A stretch of DNA of 64,000 nucleotides from a virus. Each line of letters opens with the position of its first letter. Within the stretch, counting starts at the first letter, position 1. The stretch covers positions 62,001 through 126,000 of IMG/VR virus record IMGVR_UViG_3300009314_000003; one strand, 5' to 3'. This document shows, piece after piece, positions 47,901 through 55,327 of this stretch. Below the pieces are notes generated by a model. That model was given only the letters and a program-made list of their open reading frames with translations. It had not been told where the DNA came from and did no database searches. Position numbers and translations under genes: made by a program.

Positions 47901-49664
47901 CAGTTTGAGGATGTAACAGATAACCTCTCAATAGATTATAACAATTGGCCCGCCACCCCCTTTGAACTCACCATAGAATGTAATGTTGCGGCTATAATTA
48001 ATGATTCCCAATACCTAGGGACTGATGAGTTCTATATCTCTAATAGTAACTACTCAAGTGATCCGCTTCCACCTGATAATAATGATATTATCACCTACAC
48101 AGCTGCAGGCGACGAGGGAGGTTTAGAAGGGATCTGGACAATAGAATGGCAGGATAGTGAGGGTGGTTTAATAAATTCCACTGACTATCCTATCACTATC
48201 AACCACACCCTACCTAATTTTGTATCAGATGAACATTATACATCAATAAACTATGAGGACTGGAGTGGAAATCCCTATGAACTCGCCATAACCTGTGATG
48301 TTAGTGATATACTTACTGAACACTCAGACGCCTTATTCTATATCTATAAAGAGGGTTCCACAGGTACATCTATACAACCCAATGATAATAATATTATCAC
48401 CTACACAGTAACTGCAAGTGATTCAGCGGATTTGGAAGGTAATTGGATAATAAAATGGGGAAATAGTAATGATTATTCAATACGTTCTATTAGTCACCAA
48501 GTAACTGAATTCCCCTCTCCCCTCGTCTTAAATACTCCTACATCCGATTGGCAGGTAGATTATAATAACTATTCCTCAAACCCTTATGGGCTCACAATTA
48601 CCTGTGATGTTAGTGATATACTTACTGCGCACTCATACGCCCAATTCTATATCTATAAAGAGGGTTCCACAGGTACATCTATACAACCCAATGATAATAA
48701 TATTATCACCTACACAGTAACTGCAACTGCAGGTAATTCAGCTAACTTGGAGGGTGATTGGACAATAGAATGGCAGGACAGTGGGGGTAATGTAATAAAT
48801 TCTGCTACCTGCTCAGTCAGCACCTCCCCGTCCCTTCCCACCTTTGGGGAGGTAGAATACACCATCATACCAGATCTTAGCGTGTCACCGGTACGATATG
48901 ATTTTAGTATAGAGTGTGATGTTGATGATATACTTACTGAACACTCAGACGCCCAATTCTATATCTATAATAATACTTACCAGAGCGGGGCACTTACGCC
49001 TGGTAGTGGCGTATGGGGTAAAACAACGAAGTGTGTAATTGGGTACCTTGCGGAGAACGAGTTAGAAGGGACCTGGACAATAGAATGGCGGAACAGTGGG
49101 GGTGAGGTAATAAATTTTCATAATGAAGAAATAGATCAGGACGTTATTCAAGGAGTAACGCTTGATGGTACTACATACAACACACCCCAGGGCAACTCAT
49201 TTTACATTCAAATACCAGGAGGTTCCTCTCCATACAAACAAAATACTACTGATATTGGCCCAATACAACTACAATTAACTCAGTATGAAACTACCAAGAC
49301 CTGGACTTCTCCACAGCCGTACAACTCTGATACTGGTGTATCAATGCTCTCCCTGCACTCCTATGACCTGGTTCCATTTACAACAGGAGATAGAGAAACC
49401 TGGCTCAAATATGAGATAGTAACAGAAGGAGGAGATACCTACCCAATAACCCCCGTAAATAGGCCCGGGCAATACCCGGTCATATATAATGTGAATAGTA
49501 CCCTACCGGAGGAGCTTAGAAGTGATAGGCAACAAAACTTTAATGAGGGGTTCATAGACCAGAAGGTGTTTTCCTGGAAAGTTAGAATTACAATGCTCCG
49601 CCCGGGGAATGAGGTTAATAGAACCCCTATAGTTTATACATACCGGATGAGATATTATGAGTGA
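44991..49664 (+). CDS. Giant fibre/adhesin with three PKD-like domains and six ~100-aa repeats
   Basis: 1,557 residues. The N-terminus has a tight Cys cluster (Cys at about 6, 11, 14, 19, 21, 22), possibly metal-binding. Residues about 125-405 hold three PKD-like domains: each has P-x-A-D-A-G-x-[DN]-Q near its start, D-x-S/T-G-S-[YF]-D-P-[DE]-G, then Y-x-W-[ST]-A-P and a D-x-V-T-I-T-V end. Residues about 415-780 form a separate beta-rich region. Residues about 780-1375 contain six repeats with the core T-C-D-V-S-D-I-L-T, F-Y-I-Y and L-E-G-x-W-x-I-x-W. The DNA up to about 46300 is clearly AT-richer than the rest. Repeat 6 contains the 39-nt inverted insertion. The likely role is a long fibre or decoration protein binding surface glycans; that is inferred from the domains. 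Confidence 0.65.
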   Translation: MPIFNCPDNNCNHCGTDLCICCPNGYESFDAGDTIEVKWQAPYNSTDYVVNVTLYKGNEFAAIIAEYFNAHPTSYYRKSSIPWTIPTFLEQRDDYRIKVTIIAGDNLGQSDFSDNYFEIVNTINQPPVADAGDDQTVVENSIVQLDASGSYDPDGDTITYAWSAPVGITLTNANSVNPIFTAPEVTEDTEYQFILVVNDGEFDSSQDAVTITVENFIPNQAPTADAGEDQDINEGMFVTLDGTGSFDPEGSNLTYTWTAPVGITLSNVNAVSPTFTAPNVDDDTPYSFTLEVSDGDLTDTDDVTITVLNVAVPQPPVADAGDNQTVDEGDLVTLDGSGSYDPEGEDVTYMWTAPDGITLSDQSIVNPTFTAPEVISVTDYIFTLTVEDPHGLSDTDNVTITVNPVADPPVLGGQYNYNNDDYYTAVSLIRTNSGVYNFTPEYFLGPGNPCSHWRICPDGHEGANYDISGSFPFPEWEDVIYFNHTYTDIPSGDLLGTWRSYVKYIGDDSWTEFLGGLEITQDMLPQALPAELTIEASSIQNHVNITLGDDFTWMYTAGGVWSDITHCIYPEEYSSPYLLADIVPDQSNCVNYSDGGLCHNPNDLMAGSVISQYNLSTTAYGPYNLELTIRGMTQGSITCRLGLESPSATFNSNGTHSGNIEASSLSPNTFYIYPTPDFNGIIDNVSLKLSGGGDELISNGDFSNSLQDWSGTTCWEHAYFPFPIPKNTVSQEDWCVNTHGLCLHTFSDDVTTWHVPTYYARGYLAGAFSVFLGTSSYSSSINYENYPLNPYELTITCDVSDILTVYSNAQFYIYNNTYQSEALTPGNGIITYTVTATAGNSANLEGNWTIEWQDGSGSTLESITQSVPADTFSPPPDFGNVDYSLEHPNDWNLTITCDVSDILTEHSDALFYIYKEGSTGTSIQPNDNNTITYTETAGNSTDLEGNWIIKWQNGGGEVINSTTCTVSSLPQFEDVTDNLSIDYNNWPATPFELTIECNVAAIINDSQYLGTDEFYISNSNYSSDPLPPDNNDIITYTAAGDEGGLEGIWTIEWQDSEGGLINSTDYPITINHTLPNFVSDEHYTSINYEDWSGNPYELAITCDVSDILTEHSDALFYIYKEGSTGTSIQPNDNNIITYTVTASDSADLEGNWIIKWGNSNDYSIRSISHQVTEFPSPLVLNTPTSDWQVDYNNYSSNPYGLTITCDVSDILTAHSYAQFYIYKEGSTGTSIQPNDNNIITYTVTATAGNSANLEGDWTIEWQDSGGNVINSATCSVSTSPSLPTFGEVEYTIIPDLSVSPVRYDFSIECDVDDILTEHSDAQFYIYNNTYQSGALTPGSGVWGKTTKCVIGYLAENELEGTWTIEWRNSGGEVINFHNEEIDQDVIQGVTLDGTTYNTPQGNSFYIQIPGGSSPYKQNTTDIGPIQLQLTQYETTKTWTSPQPYNSDTGVSMLSLHSYDLVPFTTGDRETWLKYEIVTEGGDTYPITPVNRPGQYPVIYNVNSTLPEELRSDRQQNFNEGFIDQKVFSWKVRITMLRPGNEVNRTPIVYTYRMRYYE
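47329..49120 (+). repeat. Six tandem ~95-100 residue repeats in the fibre gene
   Basis: Repeat units start near N-Y/D-Y and run through T-C-D-V-S-D-I-L-T-x-H/Y-S, F-Y-I-Y, an N-I-I-T-Y-T-V-T-A strand and L-E-G-N-W-x-I-x-W. Units 2, 4 and 5 share near-identical DNA (K-E-G-S-T-G-T-S-I-Q-P-N-D-N-N), whereas units 1 and 6 share N-N-T-Y-Q-S. Unit 3 is the most diverged. This mosaic implies repeated recombination between units. Confidence 0.8.
49008..49046 (-). repeat. Inverted-repeat partner B (39 nt), replacing part of repeat 6
   Basis: Exact reverse complement of 33136-33174. It encodes G-V-W-G-K-T-T-K-C-V-I-G-Y, where the other repeats have an I-I-T-Y-T-V-T-A strand. The frame is kept. This copy is the out-of-place one. 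Confidence 0.95.
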
Positions 49665-51798
49665 AAATAGAAGAAAACAGGTGTATACCACTCTGGTAAA
49701 AGAATTTGTAAGACGTTGGGGCCGAGTTCCAACCCAGGCAGAGCTATATCGTTCAATTCAGGACTCATTCTACAAACCACTGGCTAAACCTCTGGTACCG
49801 AAGAACAAGGCAAGAAGTAGTGCAGAGTATTTTGGGCAAACAATGAAAGGCCTGCTCGGGGACACTAAAGACGTCCTGGAGATACTTAAGGGAACTGAAG
49901 ATGCCAATCTGCAATTGAGGGTCGGTGTTGAAGACGGGGCAAGAGACGTGGCTAATCAAGCTCGTGCTGCAATAAAACGTATTCGGCATCAAGACACAAT
50001 ACACAAAAGCAAGGTAGCGCTTGTTGATGTTCTACCGGAACCTATTAAGCGTCTATCCCCTTATACTCGCTATGGTACCAGTGTTACCCTTCTACAGGAT
50101 TCACTAGCGCCGATCTCCTATATCCCCACCGTTATCCCAACCTCTGATAAAACAATTGATAGATACGAGCTAAATGAATTCTCCCTTCCTTACTCAGCCT
50201 TTGTAAGGGCTAAGGAAGATGCCTCGTACTCCGGATTCACTCTGGAACTGTTAATACAGGATGATGGAACAGATATACAGGGCCCTATAAATATTACTCG
50301 CCTCTATTATGACGGTTCACCAGTTATGATGACTATTGAAGTATCCGGGGATGATGGTGAATGGACTACAGTAACCACAGTAAATCCAATTGGCCGTACG
50401 GAATATATTATCAATGAATCTACCACAAAACTCCGGCTCACATTTACTCAATCGGGAAATTACAGTAAGATATACATCAAAGACCTACAGGTGTACCGAG
50501 AAAGGTATCAGCCCGAGGGAATTTATGTCTCCGGGCCATATGATCTTAGTAAGGCCGCCGGGCGGCTCAAGGTTGAACCAAATCAATACATACCCAGTGA
50601 TACGTCAGTGATATGGGAATATGGATTGGACTATCCCCTATCCGGGAGGTATGTTAGTACTTCAGGAGATATAGTTCATCCGGATAGTCCACTATTTACA
50701 AACAATACCACCTATGATACCTCAGTGGAAAGTGGGTCTTTACACTATTCAGATATAGTTCCTTTTGATGCTTTGTCAGAGAACTTTCACTCTCCGGGTT
50801 GGAAAAGTATCCCCACCCGAGGAACCCTCTTTAATGCTGAGCTGGATGAAAGTAATAGCACCTCACTATATAATGGTGCTGGCGGGTCATACAATAACTC
50901 CATACGCCATATCGCCACCTTAGATAGTAAGGTAATAGATGAATCAATTAAGATCACCTATGGTAAGGATTGCTGGAAGTTTAGTGAGACAGATGCCCCG
51001 GTAATAATACTGAATGAGGATGGAACACAAACCCAAATTTCAACCCCCTTTCATCACTGGATGACACACTTAATTGTCAGAGGACAAACGTCTTCAGTGA
51101 GATTCAACAATCCGGCCCACCCAAGGGACGCTGCTAAAAGCGCCATCAAAGAAATAATCCTACAAAACACATCCACAGGGGAAATTATTATAGACCAACT
51201 CTTCGACGACCCCATTACTATCGTTAAGGGAATATGGAAATGTATTCTGGTCTATAATCTTCTAGATAGTGAAAGCCCACCAGAGAGCTTCCCCCTTGAT
51301 CCCAGAGCCGCCGCCTGGACCGGTATAGATCCCTTCCAGGTAGTTACACCCGGTGACGATATATCTTTCATGATTCAGCCTTTTCCTGCCACACGGGTCA
51401 GTATTGAAAATATAATAGATGCCGCATCTCTTTGTACAAACATAAACCGATTTGCCATTGAAGTACAAGATGGGGGTCAGAAGAAGATCCTTATGCCACA
51501 GGCATATACTTTAGGCCTTACTGATATACTTGGTAGCGAGCCGTGGTTTATATACTCGACCGAAGATACCCTAGCAGGCTTCTATGACATATCTTATATG
51601 AAGGAAGTTGATGAGCCCATAGATAATATATTTCTCAGGGCAAGGTTAGAGACAGAAGATCCAAACAAGACACCAATCATTCGCGGGGTTACTTTGTCTG
51701 TTGATGAACATCTATGGGACACAGTGCAGCAGGAAGAAGCAGGCATAACTGATTACACAGAAGGAGAGGAGCCGGAACAACAGCCGGGGCTGGGATAA
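49657..51798 (+). CDS. Large tail structural protein within the inserted module
   Basis: A 713-residue protein overlapping the fibre gene by eight bases. Residues 1-125 are helical and basic (V-K-E-F-V-R-R-W-G-R-V-P-T-Q-A-E-L-Y), ending with R-A-A-I-K-R-I-R-H-Q. The following part, about 145-300, resembles a discoidin-like (F5/8 C) sandwich by strand order: Y-E-L-N-E-F-S-L, then M-T-I-E-V-S-G-D-D-G-E-W-T-T-V and L-R-L-T-F. Later parts are beta-rich. It ends P-G-L-G within the right-hand 59-bp repeat, just like the protein at 43678, suggesting that the module joined by recombination at that sequence. The function is inferred as a baseplate-side attachment protein for the fibre. Confidence 0.5.
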   Translation: MSENRRKQVYTTLVKEFVRRWGRVPTQAELYRSIQDSFYKPLAKPLVPKNKARSSAEYFGQTMKGLLGDTKDVLEILKGTEDANLQLRVGVEDGARDVANQARAAIKRIRHQDTIHKSKVALVDVLPEPIKRLSPYTRYGTSVTLLQDSLAPISYIPTVIPTSDKTIDRYELNEFSLPYSAFVRAKEDASYSGFTLELLIQDDGTDIQGPINITRLYYDGSPVMMTIEVSGDDGEWTTVTTVNPIGRTEYIINESTTKLRLTFTQSGNYSKIYIKDLQVYRERYQPEGIYVSGPYDLSKAAGRLKVEPNQYIPSDTSVIWEYGLDYPLSGRYVSTSGDIVHPDSPLFTNNTTYDTSVESGSLHYSDIVPFDALSENFHSPGWKSIPTRGTLFNAELDESNSTSLYNGAGGSYNNSIRHIATLDSKVIDESIKITYGKDCWKFSETDAPVIILNEDGTQTQISTPFHHWMTHLIVRGQTSSVRFNNPAHPRDAAKSAIKEIILQNTSTGEIIIDQLFDDPITIVKGIWKCILVYNLLDSESPPESFPLDPRAAAWTGIDPFQVVTPGDDISFMIQPFPATRVSIENIIDAASLCTNINRFAIEVQDGGQKKILMPQAYTLGLTDILGSEPWFIYSTEDTLAGFYDISYMKEVDEPIDNIFLRARLETEDPNKTPIIRGVTLSVDEHLWDTVQQEEAGITDYTEGEEPEQQPGLG

Positions 51799-51842
51799 TA
51801 TATGAAGCAAGGACCTACATATCAACGATATAATATACCGCC
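51784..51842 (+). repeat. 59-bp perfect direct repeat, right copy
   Basis: Identical to 44809-44867. It covers the end of the 49657 gene and the start of the 51802 gene. Confidence 0.95.
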
Positions 51843-52068
51843 CGATGCGCCACTCTCCAGCCAGATGCTTAATGATATATTTGATGGGTGGTTGGTTGGT
51901 TTTGCTGTTATATTTAATACACCTCTGCAGAATATGACTGACCTCAGAGAAATTTGTGGGGACATAGCCAAAAACCTGGCCACGTTTGATAAGCAGGATG
52001 CAATGGCCCGTGGAATATTAGGCGACATTGACCAAGATGATCATACCAGTAACTGGAGACATGTATAA
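51802..52068 (+). CDS. Small helical tail protein (88 aa)
   Basis: An 88-residue protein starting three bases after the preceding stop, with its first 13 or so codons in the 59-bp repeat. The middle (about 20-70) is predicted helical and hydrophobic (L-N-D-I-F-D-G-W-L-V-G-F-A-V-I-F), ending acidic (D-I-D-Q-D-D). The stop is followed directly by the next gene. It may be a short adaptor between the structural proteins on either side; no family recognised. The copy of its 5' end at 44827 shows that this gene was the original right neighbour of the 43678 gene. Confidence 0.6.
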   Translation: MKQGPTYQRYNIPPDAPLSSQMLNDIFDGWLVGFAVIFNTPLQNMTDLREICGDIAKNLATFDKQDAMARGILGDIDQDDHTSNWRHV

Positions 52069-53208
52069 GTGAAGAAATTTGATTATGGCGAGAATATAGA
52101 TCCTGTAGAACTTAATAACAATCTACGGGATGTGGAGACCCTCCTCTCCCAGGCATACAAATACAATAATGAACTAAAAGTCCGGCAGAATATGCTCGAT
52201 ATGGCCCTGGGGCACATTCTTAACGCCGCTGATTCTTATGTGGATACGGCTCAACCAGATGCAACTATGTATAATGCTGCTACCACAAACAATGGCCCCT
52301 ACAATACCTTCTGGGCAGGTAATCCCCCCAGACTGGTTACACCAATTACCTTTGATGGTACAGAAACCATGAACAATCTGGATGTGGTTAGGGGTAAATT
52401 AGTTCTTAAGTCCAAGGCCTCCCACTCTAAAATTCCTCTTGTCAAGAATGACTATAATGAAGACCGCCCAGCGGCGGGGACAACTATTCTTATGGAAGCT
52501 GGCTCTGAAAAGATTGAATTGGGCGACCAGGAACTTGCCTGGGCCATTCTCTCACCAGATCTCATCTGGTGTTATAGATCGAGTACCTCTTCCATAACCT
52601 TGAGTATATCCACACCGCCCAGTAGTTCCCCTGTTGTTAATCACATATCCACAGATGCTATCTTCCCAAATAAAGAACACACCATAAAATATGTAAACGC
52701 CGCCGGTCGCACAGTACCCCTAGGATCCCAAAGGGGTAGCAGTGACTTCTATTTCCCAGGAGACAAATTTGGCGGCAGAATTGTACTTATCCTCAATGGT
52801 ATTAGCGTTGGTAGTAATACCTATGTCTACGGCCTCTCCCAGGTAAGAGCATCTGAAGAGGTATTTCAACCCTCAGGGTACCTTCTCAAGGAAATTAGTC
52901 TTTATAACAATGCAACCTACCTGGGGGATAAGTCTCTTTTCCTTGATGCTATTAATTATAATGGCACCATTCCAGCTTCCAGATTCAGTGACGCAGTAAG
53001 AATTCAATTAGGACATGGGTTGAACGAGGAGCGGCAGGATCTTGTTAGTGTGCTCTTTGACTCGGACATTCACCCTCTTGAGAACCCATCCGGCATCGAT
53101 TTAGGAATCGGAGGTACGATATGGGCCAAAATTACACTTAACCTGGTAAATAAGGATACAACACCCTCCTTATCAGGCCTCTTGATGGAGTACTCAGTAG
53201 GTGTCTAA
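52069..53208 (+). CDS. Tail protein with helical N-terminus and beta-sandwich body
   Basis: 379 residues from a GTG immediately after the preceding TAA, with no separate Shine-Dalgarno sequence, so it is probably coupled. Residues 10-65 are helical (L-N-N-N-L-R-D-V-E-T-L-L-S-Q-A) and the rest is strand-rich, with L-G-D-K-S-L-F-L-D-A and a closing T-L-N-L-V-N-K-D-T. It has the same head-plus-sandwich layout as the proteins at 41527 and 49657. No enzyme motif. Inferred peripheral tail component. Confidence 0.5.
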   Translation: MKKFDYGENIDPVELNNNLRDVETLLSQAYKYNNELKVRQNMLDMALGHILNAADSYVDTAQPDATMYNAATTNNGPYNTFWAGNPPRLVTPITFDGTETMNNLDVVRGKLVLKSKASHSKIPLVKNDYNEDRPAAGTTILMEAGSEKIELGDQELAWAILSPDLIWCYRSSTSSITLSISTPPSSSPVVNHISTDAIFPNKEHTIKYVNAAGRTVPLGSQRGSSDFYFPGDKFGGRIVLILNGISVGSNTYVYGLSQVRASEEVFQPSGYLLKEISLYNNATYLGDKSLFLDAINYNGTIPASRFSDAVRIQLGHGLNEERQDLVSVLFDSDIHPLENPSGIDLGIGGTIWAKITLNLVNKDTTPSLSGLLMEYSVGV

Positions 53209-53212
53209 AGAG

Positions 53213-53254
53213 ATGAATAAATTAAGTGAGTTGGCTGGCGCGTTAAACAAGTAA
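53213..53254 (+). CDS. Possible 13-aa leader peptide
   Basis: ATG at 53213 opens a 13-codon frame (M-N-K-L-S-E-L-A-G-A-L-N-K) ending four bases before GGAG of the next gene's ribosome-binding site. It could couple translation of the two genes or be chance. There is only a weak ribosome-binding signal before it. Confidence 0.25.
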   Translation: MNKLSELAGALNK

Positions 53255-53263
53255 GGAGATGAT

Positions 53264-53620
53264 ATGTCAGTAAGTGATACAAGTTTCATGGCTTTAGAAT
53301 ATAAGGTGGACACACTAACAAGAGAACTGCAGCAGCTTAAGACAGATCTCACAAACTATCAAACACAGTCTGCGGCCAGTGCAGAAGCACATGACCTCTC
53401 AAGTAGGATTAACATTATAGCCGATGACCTAAGCAATATGGACGCGAAGCTGGCCCTTGTTAAATTACCCTCGGAGACACAGTACTACCTCAAAGAAAAT
53501 GATATACGTGGACTTAAGAGTGTAGTAGACCAAGCAAGAGCCCTAAAGGCTTATGTCGATAGCACCCTCAAGGGTATTTTAGCTGTGGTAACTAAGATGG
53601 AACAGGATAGGAACAGTTAG
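53264..53620 (+). CDS. Coiled-coil protein (118 aa)
   Basis: Start supported by GGAG with suitable spacing. The protein is almost entirely helical, with heptad-like patterns in residues about 10-40 (L-E-Y-K-V-D-T-L-T-R-E-L-Q-Q-L) and about 45-70 and 85-115. It is probably a trimerising or stalk-forming part of the fibre complex. No catalytic motif. Confidence 0.6.
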   Translation: MSVSDTSFMALEYKVDTLTRELQQLKTDLTNYQTQSAASAEAHDLSSRINIIADDLSNMDAKLALVKLPSETQYYLKENDIRGLKSVVDQARALKAYVDSTLKGILAVVTKMEQDRNS

Positions 53621-53621
53621 A

Positions 53622-54017
53622 ATGTCCGCGGTAAGATATGCAACAACTATTCCCTTCCCTCGTGCCACGGTAAGTATAACCAGACAGGGCACACTCATCC
53701 GGTACTTCCGGGCCTCCGATGAGGACGGACAAGTTGAATTCTATGACTATGAACTCCCTTATGGTTATAAGTGGGATGTGAAGTATCGCCCATCAGGACA
53801 GAGTTATTGGAACTTTCACGAGGCTGTAGAATTACTGGAAGGTTTTGATGAGGGAGGTGTTGATATAGCACCCCCAGATGGCTCCACATATAGCACTACT
53901 TACACTGGTCTTGATGATGAAGGAGGTAATGGTATAGCACCCCCAGGTGGCCCCACATATAACATAACACCCCCAGATGGCTCCACATATAGCACTACTT
54001 ACACTGGTCTTGACTAA
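53622..54017 (+). CDS. Small beta-domain protein with repeated Pro/Gly/Ser/Thr-rich tail
   Basis: A 131-residue protein one base after the preceding stop. Residues 1-75 look like a small beta-sandwich (T-V-S-I-T-R-Q-G, then W-D-V-K-Y-R) of the carboxypeptidase-regulatory type. The C-terminal third is repetitive: A-P-P-D-G-S-T-Y-S-T-T-Y-T-G-L-D occurs twice in nearly the same form with a shorter variant between. The repetition is at DNA level too. It could be a flexible linker or a surface-variable part. Confidence 0.55.
   Translation: MSAVRYATTIPFPRATVSITRQGTLIRYFRASDEDGQVEFYDYELPYGYKWDVKYRPSGQSYWNFHEAVELLEGFDEGGVDIAPPDGSTYSTTYTGLDDEGGNGIAPPGGPTYNITPPDGSTYSTTYTGLD
53870..54013 (+). repeat. 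Exact 45-nt direct repeat in a fibre-gene tail
   Basis: The 45 bases at 53870-53914 recur exactly at 53969-54013. A shorter diverged version (C-C-C-C-A-G-G-T-G-G) lies between them. The frame is preserved in all copies. Confidence 0.92.
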
Positions 54018-54019
54018 AT

Positions 54020-55324
54020 ATGTCACAAGAGGTTCACGAAAAGGCCTACAGTATTGCATGCACGGGAGCTGTCGACAATATCGGTGGAACAAATGTAGAC
54101 ACATACAAGATATTCGCCGAGGAGATTATTGGTAATCCAGGCGATCCCGCCGTAGGAGATTTCAACTCTGCCTCCTTCATTGGGGAAATAAATAACCTTC
54201 CCTACCTCCCTTGTTACTATAAATTTCCCACCCAACCCGATTATAATCAACTTAAGCTTAGGAATTCAAACGGAGAATCTATTTCCCCCGGCGAGGCTCC
54301 TGTCTACGGCCCTGACAATGTTTACATCTTCAAATGGCGCACCTGGGAACATGGTAAGTGGTATAGAGTATGGATCCTAGCCGTTGACCAAACAGGGAAT
54401 ATGGAGAGCCTTAACGCCTCTGGTATTCCCAATAGCCTGGATAAAGCCCTCTTCACCACACCTATCCTGGAGGAAGATGAACTCATTTTCAATGCAGCTC
54501 CAATCCTATCTGTTCTAGAAGGTGTATCTGGGGAGGATGAGGCTGATGCTGATGTAAATAAAGCAGAAACTTCAACAGCAATCTTCACCTTCGATAACCT
54601 AACTACGTTCCTGGGAAAGTTGTCTAAGATTGTCATCCATTATAAGAAGTCCGTGGATACTATCTATCACCCATTTTCTGAGTTTAAATACCATACAGAT
54701 ATGGATGATGTAACCTCCTCCACAGCCACATACCGTAAATCATTCACAATAGAGGATAAGCCTACAAACTACGACTTCAGGGCTATATTTCTTAATCCAT
54801 ATGATATTCCAGCCAAGGTTGGTGGGGATATTTTACAGGTAAACGATTCTTCAGTCACTTTCAATGGTGTACCAGACTTCTCTGAGTTTGCGGGAGTTAC
54901 AAACCTTGAGGTGAGAATTGGTGATAACTGGAGTGAAGCAGGGGGCCATCTGCCAGGCCTCACAGCCTATTTACGATGGGATAATATGTACAATCATTCT
55001 GATATACAGGGCCATCCCCACGCAGATGGAATTGATAGAGATACCACACAAGCACAATGGGATTCTATTTCCCATTACATAATCTTCATGTATAAGGCAG
55101 GGGCCGCAGGCCTTACTCCTGCTAATACATATCCTGATCCTGATGAGGTTAATGGAGAGTGGTTCGTAGTTGGTGAGATCCCAAGTCCACACGACCTATC
55201 TATTGGTAGTATAGAATATCCTGTCAAGTGCCCAGCCGGCGCCTCATTGGCCTTCTGGGTAGGCGCCGCAACAAACACTACAAAAACTACGACAGAACAA
55301 ATTACAAGGGGTATAGTAGAATAA
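54020..55324 (+). CDS. Fibre-region protein with Ig/FN3-like strands
   Basis: A 434-residue protein. Early residues (about 55-130) contain W-R-T-W-E-H-G-K-W-Y-R-V-W-I-L-A-V-D-Q-T-G-N, typical of a closing Ig/FN3-type strand pair. A second unit ends near V-T-N-L-E-V-R-I-G-D-N-W. The C-terminal part (about 300-420) has W-D-S-I-S-H-Y-I-I-F-M-Y and G-E-W-F-V-V-G-E-I-P, again FN3-like. Stacked sandwiches in this position suit a tail fibre shaft or adhesin. No specific family is recognised. Confidence 0.5.
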   Translation: MSQEVHEKAYSIACTGAVDNIGGTNVDTYKIFAEEIIGNPGDPAVGDFNSASFIGEINNLPYLPCYYKFPTQPDYNQLKLRNSNGESISPGEAPVYGPDNVYIFKWRTWEHGKWYRVWILAVDQTGNMESLNASGIPNSLDKALFTTPILEEDELIFNAAPILSVLEGVSGEDEADADVNKAETSTAIFTFDNLTTFLGKLSKIVIHYKKSVDTIYHPFSEFKYHTDMDDVTSSTATYRKSFTIEDKPTNYDFRAIFLNPYDIPAKVGGDILQVNDSSVTFNGVPDFSEFAGVTNLEVRIGDNWSEAGGHLPGLTAYLRWDNMYNHSDIQGHPHADGIDRDTTQAQWDSISHYIIFMYKAGAAGLTPANTYPDPDEVNGEWFVVGEIPSPHDLSIGSIEYPVKCPAGASLAFWVGAATNTTKTTTEQITRGIVE

Positions 55325-55327
55325 ATT

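Noticed and set aside
33136-49046. Diversity-generating retroelement as explanation for the 39-nt copy
   Set aside because: No reverse transcriptase in the window, the copy is inverted and exact, and there is no adenine-specific change.
44809-51842. Insertion sequence or transposon between the 59-bp repeats
   Set aside because: No transposase or integrase and no terminal inverted repeats; the repeats are coding junction sequence, not target-site duplications.
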